Assembly: GCA_003233235.1 (NCBI GenBank)
Contig: QILF01000039.1
Location: forward strand, 1-43,694
Length of the DNA: 43,694 nt
Direction: 5' to 3'
Source of the DNA: Zetaproteobacteria bacterium
GTDB taxonomy: Bacteria > Pseudomonadota > Zetaproteobacteria > Mariprofundales > Mariprofundaceae
The notes under the pieces were generated by a model. That model was not told the origin of the DNA. It did no database searches and saw only the letters and a list, made by a program, of their open reading frames with translations. Position numbers and translations under genes: made by a program. Below, piece by piece: positions 37,997 to 43,694 of this stretch. How positions within the stretch are numbered: position 1 is the first letter of the stretch; each line of letters begins with the position of its first letter.

Positions 37997-39190
37997 CTAA
38001 ACGATAGCCGCCATCTTGAAGATGGGCAGGTACATGGCAATCACCAAGCCGCCGATAACAACACCGAGAAAAGCCATAATAAGCGGTTCCATCAGCGCCG
38101 TCATATTATCCACAGCGGTGTCCACTTCCTGCTCGTAAAAATCAGCAATCTTGGCAAGCATTTCTTCCATGCTGCCGGTTTCCTCACCAATATTAATCAT
38201 CTGCGTCACCATGCGCGGAAATATCCCGCTGGCCGCCAGCGGCGCGGAAAGCGTCTGCCCCTGAGTGATGGATTCCTTGGCCTTCAGAATCGCTTCTTCG
38301 ACAATCATATTACCAGCGGTTTCGGCCACCGTGTCGAGCGACTCCAGCACCGGCACACCGGCGGCGGTGAGAGTTGAAAAGGTGCGACAGAACCGCGCTA
38401 CCGAAGCCTTGCGCAATACGTCGCCCAAAATTGGCATTTTGAGCAATAATTGATCCAGTCGATAACGCCCGCGCTTGGTTTTATATATCTGCCGGATGCC
38501 CACAACTAAAATAATCGGCGCAAAAAGCACCACATACCAGTATTCGACAAAAGCGTCCGACATCGCAACAGCCACCTGCGTCGGCATCGGCAATGCCGCC
38601 CCGAAATCAGCAAACATTTTACCAAATATAGGAATCACAAAAATCATCAGCACGGCGGTAACAATAAAAGCCACGGTTAAGATGGCGATCGGATAGACCA
38701 TCGCAGATTTTATTTTCGCCTTTAATGTCTGCGCCTTCTCCCGATAGGCGCACAGACGCAACAGAATGGTATCAAGAATACCGCCCTGCTCGCCGGCTTC
38801 GACCAACGCGCAACTCAAACGATCAAAATTCTTGGGAAATTTACGCAAGGTCTCACCAAGCGGCACACCACCTTCGAGATGGCTGCGTAAATTTTTAAGC
38901 AGCTTAACAAGCGCCTTATTGTTGGAACCATTTTCCGCCAATTCAAATGCCTGAACCAGCGGCACACCAGCATTAATCATGGTCGATAACTGACGAAAAA
39001 AGATGGTGGTGTCCTTCTCATCCACAGTTTCCGGAAATAAATAAATTTCAATCGGTTTTTTCTTTACCTTGACGGTCAACAGACCCTGACGACGCAAGCC
39101 GGCTATAACGATATTTTTGTTTTGAGCCTCCATTTCTCCGGAGCGCTCCATGCCATCACGCGATTTTCCTTTCCAGATAAATTTTGCCAT
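37997..39190 (-). CDS. pilC: Type IV pilus inner-membrane platform protein
   Basis: 397 aa from ATG 39190 (MAKFIWKGKSRDG), nine codons inside the track ORF and overlapping the pilB stop by one base (TGATG). Two GspF domains (about 70-195 and 270-395), each with paired membrane helices; FFRQLSTMINAGVPLVQAFE, EAGEQGGILDTIL, FCRTFSTLTAAGVPVLESL, IGEETGSMEEML. It transmits PilB rotation to pilin assembly. Confidence 0.95.
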   Translation of the reverse strand: MAKFIWKGKSRDGMERSGEMEAQNKNIVIAGLRRQGLLTVKVKKKPIEIYLFPETVDEKDTTIFFRQLSTMINAGVPLVQAFELAENGSNNKALVKLLKNLRSHLEGGVPLGETLRKFPKNFDRLSCALVEAGEQGGILDTILLRLCAYREKAQTLKAKIKSAMVYPIAILTVAFIVTAVLMIFVIPIFGKMFADFGAALPMPTQVAVAMSDAFVEYWYVVLFAPIILVVGIRQIYKTKRGRYRLDQLLLKMPILGDVLRKASVARFCRTFSTLTAAGVPVLESLDTVAETAGNMIVEEAILKAKESITQGQTLSAPLAASGIFPRMVTQMINIGEETGSMEEMLAKIADFYEQEVDTAVDNMTALMEPLIMAFLGVVIGGLVIAMYLPIFKMAAIV

Positions 39191-40902
39191 CAGTCGGCGA
39201 CCGTCACCCTGAGGCATTCCGCTAACGAAATTTCGCCGGTCTTCACCTTCTCCAACGCCGCCATACGAAGTGTTTTCACACCATGTGCAATAGCGATTTC
39301 GCCAATTTCATCGGCATTTTTACCCGCATAAACAGCATTGCGAATCTCGTCAAACACAGGCATCACCTGATAAATACCGGTCCGCCCTTTATAACCGGTA
39401 TCGTTACAAACAGGGCAGCCTTTGCCCTGCATGGGTTTGTAATCGGCAATTTCCGCCTGCGAAACCCCGGCATCAATCAGGGCTTCGACCGGCACAACAA
39501 CAGACTCGGCGCACTCAACACAATTTTGGCGTGCCAGACGTTGTGCCGACACCAGATTGACTGCCGAACCCACCAAAAAAGATTCAATCCCCATATTTAT
39601 CAGGCGATTCATCGTCGATGGCGCATCGTTGGTATGCAGGGTAGCTAGAACCAGATGACCGGTCATCGCCGCTTTGATGCCAATCGCCGCTGTGTCGTAA
39701 TCACGAATTTCGCCAATCAGAATAACATCCGGGTCCTGACGCAAAAATGAACGCAACACGGTAGGAAAATCCAGTCCGATAGCGGCATTGATATTGACCT
39801 GATTGATGCCCATGAAATTAAACTCGACCGGATCTTCGGCAGTGGAAATATTCACCCCCGGCTGATTCAACTCGGCAACTGCGGAATACAAACTAACCGT
39901 CTTGCCCGAGCCGGTCGGCCCCGTCACCAGCACCATGCCATAAGATTGATGAATGGCATTTTTCAATCGTTTAAGGCATGAATCCTCGTAGCCGAGTTTG
40001 GTCATATCCAACTGTAAACTGGCCGGATCAAGTAAACGTAACACCACCTTTTCACCAAACAGCGTCGGCAGCACCGATACCCGGAAATCTACCGTTTTGC
40101 TTCGCGAAAGACGCAGCTTGATACGTCCGTCCTGCGGCAAACGGCGTTCCGAAATATCCAGTCGTGCGAGAATTTTGAGACGAGAAACGATCTCATCACG
40201 CAATTTAATCGGCGGGCGCATGATTTCGTGCAACACGCCATCAATGCGATAACGCGTCCTGAGCACCTTCTCATACGGTTCCAGATGAATATCCGAAGCA
40301 CCGCGTTTGATGGCATCAAGAAGAATCAGGTTTACCAGCTTGACCACCGGTGCTGCTTCGGTTTCGACTGTCAGCATGTGCTCGTCGAATTCGACCTCGA
40401 CGGTGTCAATAACTTCCCGGTTCTTGGCATCCATATCGGCAATAACATCACCGAGATAATCAGCAGCAGTATCCATTTTATCAAGATGGCGCAACAATTG
40501 TTCCTCGGCAACAATCACCAGATCAATTTGACAACCACTGATAAAGGCCATCTCGTCCAAAGCACTGATGTCGTAAGGATCGGCGACAGCAAGGGTAAGC
40601 ATGTTGCCCAAGCGTTTGATGGGCAGCGCCTTATTCCGATGCATAACATCCTGCGAAATCGTGGTCAGGTTCTCCAGAATTTGAATCCGGTCCAGATCCA
40701 CAATCGGACGCCCGTAACTACGCGATATAAGCTGTGTAATCTCGTCTATGGAAAAAATATTCTGTTTGATAAGGGTCGAAATGAGCGTATCTCCGGATAG
40801 CTTCATTTCCCGCAACACCACATCCAACTGCGCACGGCTCATCTTATTTTGACGCACCAGAATATCTGCCAAACGGCTGTAGCGTATCCTCTGTTTTCTC
40901 AT
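39190..40902 (-). CDS. pilB: Type IV pilus extension ATPase
   Basis: 570 aa from ATG 40902 (MRKQRIRYSRLADIL); 2-base gap from aroE. N-terminal MshEN-type domains (about 10-160), then the GspE-type ATPase: Walker A VTGPTGSGKT, Asp box near VRLLDPASLQLDMTKLGY, Walker B region LIGEIRDYDTA, His box HLVLATLHTNDA, and a C-terminal zinc module CVEC...CPVC. Provides the force for pilus extension; the MshEN-like start could bind c-di-GMP, but key residues were not checked. Confidence 0.95.
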   Translation of the reverse strand: MRKQRIRYSRLADILVRQNKMSRAQLDVVLREMKLSGDTLISTLIKQNIFSIDEITQLISRSYGRPIVDLDRIQILENLTTISQDVMHRNKALPIKRLGNMLTLAVADPYDISALDEMAFISGCQIDLVIVAEEQLLRHLDKMDTAADYLGDVIADMDAKNREVIDTVEVEFDEHMLTVETEAAPVVKLVNLILLDAIKRGASDIHLEPYEKVLRTRYRIDGVLHEIMRPPIKLRDEIVSRLKILARLDISERRLPQDGRIKLRLSRSKTVDFRVSVLPTLFGEKVVLRLLDPASLQLDMTKLGYEDSCLKRLKNAIHQSYGMVLVTGPTGSGKTVSLYSAVAELNQPGVNISTAEDPVEFNFMGINQVNINAAIGLDFPTVLRSFLRQDPDVILIGEIRDYDTAAIGIKAAMTGHLVLATLHTNDAPSTMNRLINMGIESFLVGSAVNLVSAQRLARQNCVECAESVVVPVEALIDAGVSQAEIADYKPMQGKGCPVCNDTGYKGRTGIYQVMPVFDEIRNAVYAGKNADEIGEIAIAHGVKTLRMAALEKVKTGEISLAECLRVTVAD

Positions 40903-40904
40903 CG

Positions 40905-41771
40905 TCAGCGAACTGCCTGACTGCGCTGCAAACGCTGTTCCATCCATTGCATCACCGGGCCAACCTCCGTATGCACATCATGCCACCAGTCGAACGAAGC
41001 CGCACCCTGCGCCAACAACATAGGCAAGCCATCCACCGCTCTGCGACCACCTGATCGCGCAGCAAGCACGAAGGGTGTCTCCCCGCTCGGAGTATAAACG
41101 ACATCCACGGCAATGCCATCGCCAGCGATGTGAAACGGAAACACCGCATCAACATCACCCAGTCCGATTGCCGTTGTATTAATCACCAGCGGACAGCGCC
41201 GAGTGCATGCCTCCACTTCCACAGTATCCCAAGGCACAACATCGAATGAGGTGTCGGAATAAGTTTTCGCGGCGTGTTGTAGCAAAGCATGCACACGATT
41301 TTCACTGCGATTGCAAATATGAATGTGTTGTGCACCACCAACCGCCAAAGCATGCAGCACAGCACGCGCTGTACCACCAGCGCCAATCACTAAAACTTCC
41401 TGATGACCTATATCCGCTTGCATGTCACGCAATACACTGGCAATGCCCCGCCAGTCGGTATTGATACCTTCCCAACCGTCATCAATGCGTCGCACGGTAT
41501 TCACCGCCCCGATAGCCGATGCATCGACATCCGCCTGCACCATAGCCAGCACTGTCTGCTTGTGCGGCACGGTAATGTTGAAACCCTGCACATCAGCCGC
41601 CCACAAACCGGCAAGCGCAGTTTCAACATCTGCAGATTGGACACACCACGGCACATACACGGCATCAATGCCGTGCTGTATAGCGAATCGAGCCTGAAAC
41701 AGCGGCGAAAGCGAATGCGAAACCGGATCGCCGATAATTCCAAACACGCTTGTTTTTCCAGTAACTTCCAC
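40905..41771 (-). CDS. aroE: Shikimate dehydrogenase
   Basis: 288 aa from GTG 41771 (VEVTGKTSVFGIIGDPVSHSLSP); the track ORF extends 63 codons further back through a promoter and into a decayed 5S rRNA. NADPH-dependent reduction of 3-dehydroshikimate. SHSLSPLFQARF, NITVPHK with catalytic Lys71, NTDWRG with Asp106, NADP loop GAGGTARAVLHAL, NTTAIGL and DVVYTPSGETPF. First gene of the aroE-pilBCD-coaE operon. The start is uncertain: the promoter predicts a leader of only a few bases. An alternative GTG eight codons later has a weak GGAA. Confidence 0.95.
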   Translation of the reverse strand: MEVTGKTSVFGIIGDPVSHSLSPLFQARFAIQHGIDAVYVPWCVQSADVETALAGLWAADVQGFNITVPHKQTVLAMVQADVDASAIGAVNTVRRIDDGWEGINTDWRGIASVLRDMQADIGHQEVLVIGAGGTARAVLHALAVGGAQHIHICNRSENRVHALLQHAAKTYSDTSFDVVPWDTVEVEACTRRCPLVINTTAIGLGDVDAVFPFHIAGDGIAVDVVYTPSGETPFVLAARSGGRRAVDGLPMLLAQGAASFDWWHDVHTEVGPVMQWMEQRLQRSQAVR

Positions 41772-41780
41772 GTCTGTGCT

Positions 41781-41809
41781 AGCGTAGAATCTTAAATCGC
41801 ATATGTCAA
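41781..41809 (-). promoter_or_regulatory. Promoter of the aroE-pilBCD-coaE operon
   Basis: Minus strand TTGACA, 17 bases, TACGCT, start point near 41774. A perfect -35 with a weak -10. It places transcription only about 3 bases before the aroE GTG, which suggests a very short or leaderless mRNA, or a later start codon. Confidence 0.6.
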
Positions 41810-41867
41810 AGTAGTGGCTGATTCGCGAATAGAACACAGCCCGGGTTGAAATTCTAGAACTGTAGAG

Positions 41868-41917
41868 CCATTCCCCCATGGTGAACCCCGCAGTACCATC
41901 GGTGCGAAAGAGCTTAG
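41868..41917 (-). pseudogene. 5S rRNA remnant, 3' half
   Basis: CCATGG-GAACCCC-CAGTACCATCGG-GCGAAAGAGCTTAG matches the 3' half of the intact 5S gene at 43316-43429, with few differences. The match stops at TTAG. The other half lies at 42564-42610. It fooled the ORF finder: the KLFRxDGTxGFxMGE reading seen in the aroE track ORF also appears in the intact 5S gene. Confidence 0.85.
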
Positions 41918-42035
41918 GGCCTGTTAACACCAGTTTCGGTGTTATCGCTACCGTCCCCATTCATATGTTCATTCGCAATCATCACGACGATTTATGAATA
42001 GTACAGGCTAGCCGGATTCGTTTATACTGGCCTGC

Positions 42036-42545
42036 ATGTTTAAACTGAAACGTCCGACATGGTTCCCCGAACCGGATCATCAACCTTTGCAATATATTGT
42101 ACTGGCCACGATCAGTGCTTTTGTATGCCTGTCCGCCATTGTGGTCGTTTGCCGTTATTTCCTACCCGGTATCGGTGCGCCGATACTCGCCGCATCTATG
42201 GGTGCGGCTGCCGTGCTGATGTTTGCTGCGCCAACCAGTCCTATGGCGCGAAGCTGGTCATTTATCATCGGCAACCTCGTTTCGGCATTGATTGGCGTAA
42301 CCGTCTTCCAATGGATTGGTGATGTTTTCTGGGCCGGAGCGCTGGCGGTTACAGTATCTATTTTCGTCATGCACTTCCTGCGTTGCCAGCATCCGCCCGG
42401 CGGTGCAACAGCATTGGTTGCCGTTATCGGCGGCGCGCAGGTGCATCAACTGGGTTATCTGTATGTCCTCGCCCCCATCGGTATCAATGTACTAATTTTT
42501 GAAATGTTCGTTTTAGTCAATCGACGTCTACAAGACAGGACCTGA
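42036..42545 (+). CDS. HPP-family integral membrane protein
   Basis: 169 aa, about four to five membrane segments; the only convincing plus-strand gene. Contains the HPP-type core SMGAAAVLMFAAPTSPMA and QHPPGGATALVAVIGG. Some plant and cyanobacterial HPP proteins have been linked to nitrite transport across membranes; the role here is unknown. A TATACT -10-like box ends 8 bases before the ATG and there is no Shine-Dalgarno, so the mRNA may be leaderless or that box is chance. It lies inside a split 5S rRNA gene, so it probably arrived by insertion. Confidence 0.88.
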   Translation: MFKLKRPTWFPEPDHQPLQYIVLATISAFVCLSAIVVVCRYFLPGIGAPILAASMGAAAVLMFAAPTSPMARSWSFIIGNLVSALIGVTVFQWIGDVFWAGALAVTVSIFVMHFLRCQHPPGGATALVAVIGGAQVHQLGYLYVLAPIGINVLIFEMFVLVNRRLQDRT

Positions 42546-42563
42546 TAAAAACCCCATCGAAGT

Positions 42564-42610
42564 TTAGCTTCTGAGTTAGGAATGGGATCATACGTGACCT
42601 GCCTGCCGTA
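42564..42610 (-). pseudogene. 5S rRNA remnant, 5' half
   Basis: TTAGCTTCTGAGTT followed by GATGGGATCA-GCGTGACCT-CTGCC matches the 5' half of the intact 5S gene. It begins at the same TTAG at which the 3' half (41868-41917) stops. Together the two pieces make up most of one 5S gene split by about 646 bp. Confidence 0.85.
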
Positions 42611-42629
42611 ATTCAACATTCAAGACTTT

Positions 42630-42790
42630 GAGCCACTTGCAAAAGTCGTGAGCGGCAATCTGCTTCCCCACTTCGGCGTATTTCCAGGCTGAATCTTCGA
42701 GGCATAGAACCACCATGCCCCTCAATCCAGCCTGGAAATCCACTCAAAGTGGGATTGCATCTTATCCACCCAGACTTTTGCAAGTAGCTC
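42630..42790. mobile_element. Palindromic MITE-like element, copy 3 (reverse orientation)
   Basis: 161 bp, GAGCCACTTGCAAAAGTC at one end and GACTTTTGCAAGTAGCTC at the other, flanked by CTTT on both sides (42626-42629 and 42791-42794). Read in reverse it lines up with copy 1, but the inner stem is TTTCCAGGCTG / CAGCCTGGAAA instead of TTTTGAGTTGG / CCAACTCAAAA: the bases differ on both arms while pairing is kept. It sits at the truncated end of the vapC remnant. Confidence 0.87.
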
Positions 42791-42799
42791 CTTTGTATA

Positions 42800-43050
42800 T
42801 CAATAACGGTACTTTTCAGCACTCTTGATGAGTATATTCGAGCCGAGCATGACAACAATGGGGAAATGACTCATAAGTTCGCGCGCTTTGTAAAAGTCGG
42901 CGTCTTTGCGAAAACCCTGCAATACCTCGCTCAACATCAGATCGCCAATGATGATTTCCGTACCAAGGGCGTGATCTAGAACATGGGTTGCAGGCGCATG
43001 TAACCGTTGAAATAATCAATCTAGGCCGATGAATCAACAACCAGCCGCAT
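42800..43050 (-). pseudogene. Decayed vapC toxin gene (PIN domain)
   Basis: The minus strand reads MRLVVDSSA-stop-IDYFNGY, then after a one-base loss continues APATHVLDHALGTEIIIGDLMLSEVLQGFRKDADF and ends SAEKYRY. This is a VapC-type PIN ribonuclease: the first catalytic Asp (VVDSSxWIDYFNG) and the second acidic region (GDLMLSEVLQGF) are recognisable. Codon 10, normally Trp, is TAG (43021-43023); the frame shifts near codon 18; the last third, with the remaining acidic residues, is missing next to the mobile element. Confidence 0.85.
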
Positions 43051-43091
43051 CAGTGATCCGTACGCATGGCATCCAGATCATCATCCCAGAG
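43050..43091 (-). pseudogene. Tail of a vapB antitoxin gene
   Basis: The last 13 codons LWDDDLDAMRTDH are a typical VapB end, and the stop overlaps the vapC ATG (TGATG) as in intact vapBC operons. Everything upstream is replaced by a half palindromic element, so the antitoxin gene is lost. Confidence 0.75.
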
Positions 43092-43131
43092 TGGGAAAAT
43101 AAATCACCGATCACAACTTTTGCAAGTAGCT
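43089..43131. mobile_element. Half of a palindromic MITE-like element
   Basis: GAGTGGGAAAATAAATCACC followed by GATCACAACTTTTGCAAGTAGCT lines up with the right 43-45 bases of copy 1. The left half is absent. It shares the GTAGCT end variant with copy 3, which lies on the other side of the vapBC remnant. Confidence 0.75.
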
Positions 43132-43263
43132 AATTCAAAACAATCTTTGTACGCGTCACAAGACTTCGTGTGTATGAAATCAATATATCACACACCATTA
43201 AACGAGTTGTTTCAGTTTCCAACTTTGCTCACTTTAGAATCTCTTGATTGAACAGGCGGTAAT

Positions 43264-43305
43264 AAAAAAAGCCCCTCTGGAGCTTTCGCTCAACAAAGGG
43301 GCTTT
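43264..43305 (-). terminator. Intrinsic terminator of the rRNA operon
   Basis: Minus strand AAAGCCCCTTTG...AGAGGGGCTTTTTTTATT: a 9-bp stem AAAGCCCCT / AGGGGCTTT with a further GAGC/GCTC helix inside the loop, then seven T. It lies about 10 bases beyond the 5S gene. Confidence 0.93.
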
Positions 43306-43315
43306 GGGTAAAATT

Positions 43316-43429
43316 CCTGGCAACGACCTACTCTCCCATGGGGAACCCCACAGTACCATCGGCGCGAAAGAGCTTAGCTTCTGAGTTCGGGATGGGATCA
43401 GGCGTGACCTCTCTGCCATAGTCACCAGG
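43316..43429 (-). rRNA. rrf: 5S ribosomal RNA
   Basis: About 114 bases. The ends CCTGGTGAC and GTTGCCAGG pair as helix I. Conserved blocks include GATCCCATCCCGAACTCAG and GATGGTACTGTGGGG-CCCATGGGAGAGTAGG. The exact ends are estimates. It follows 23S by about 70 bases. Confidence 0.95.
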
Positions 43430-43497
43430 AAACTGGTAACAAGCAGGAAATTTGATGATGTTTTTATGATATGAATCATACCAATGTCTTAACGTTA

Positions 43498-43694
<197 letters not shown>

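Larger units (their letters stand above)
42546..43315. other. Gene-poor scrap zone between HPP and the rRNA operon
   Basis: No intact gene. In order: a 5S rRNA fragment (42564-42610), a complete palindromic element (42630-42790), a vapC remnant (42800-43050), a vapB tail (43050-43091), half of a palindromic element (43089-43131), about 110 bases of AT-rich DNA in which I see nothing, and the rRNA terminator (43264-43305). Confidence 0.75.

Noticed and set aside
41772-41960. N-terminal extension of the aroE track ORF
   Set aside because: The extra residues translate the aroE promoter and a 5S rRNA fragment; the same peptide pattern appears in the intact 5S gene.
19985-42790. Reading the palindromic elements as CRISPR repeats or rho-independent terminators only
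   Set aside because: They are dispersed singly, have 4-bp target duplications and terminal inverted repeats, and lack consistent T-tracts; a mobile-element explanation fits better.
42816-43040. 74-aa minus-strand ORF
   Set aside because: It is an out-of-frame reading of the vapC remnant; the recognisable PIN sequence is in other frames.

Overview
The window looks like chromosomal DNA of a marine, probably microaerophilic Gram-negative proteobacterium. My best guess is a Mariprofundus-like zetaproteobacterium. This is an inference from the general look of the proteins, the secY-adk-infA-rpmJ order, a putative diiron oxygen-binding sensor and type IV pilus genes; no database search was possible. 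Almost every gene is on the minus strand, so the text below follows transcription from high to low coordinates. The only convincing plus-strand gene is an HPP-family membrane protein.

Right end (43694 to about 41770): the 3' end of a 23S rRNA gene, a complete 5S rRNA gene and an intrinsic terminator. Next comes a scrap zone holding half of a palindromic mobile element, a decayed vapBC toxin-antitoxin locus, a complete palindromic element, and a second 5S rRNA gene split in two around the HPP gene. Then an operon aroE-pilB-pilC-pilD-coaE (shikimate dehydrogenase, type IV pilus assembly, dephospho-CoA kinase), a tRNA-Asn with its own promoter and terminator, and a CPA2 cation/proton antiporter.

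Middle (35055 to 20175): a membrane-bound SpoIIE-type phosphatase translationally coupled to fumC, a four-PAS hybrid histidine kinase, carA (without carB), a palindromic element whose end forms the carA stop codon, an unknown membrane protein, and a tightly overlapping cofactor cluster nadC-birA-coaX (NAD, biotin, CoA). These are followed by a small unknown membrane-anchored protein, rpiA, and a pair made of an oxygen-binding diiron protein (ODP)-like metallo-beta-lactamase fold protein and a PAS hybrid kinase whose reading frames overlap. Another palindromic element lies beyond the kinase.

Left part (19912 to 1177): one uninterrupted translation cluster of 32 genes, rpsL-rpsG-fusA-tuf-rpsJ through rpoA-rplQ, including secY, adk and infA. 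It runs from a strong sigma70-like promoter to a strong hairpin terminator. The str, S10, spc and alpha operons of E. coli are joined end to end here. The rpmJ gene (37 aa) is absent from the ORF track but clearly present.

Far left (1060 to 253): a low-G+C two-gene island past the rplQ terminator, with a 61-aa small protein followed by a 200-aa protein carrying PARP-like ADP-ribosyltransferase motifs. This is the best candidate for an undescribed system, possibly a toxin-antitoxin or defence module. Other unusual points are a family of 157-161 bp palindromic elements with 4-bp target duplications and compensatory changes in their stems, the split 5S rRNA gene, and the ODP-kinase pair.
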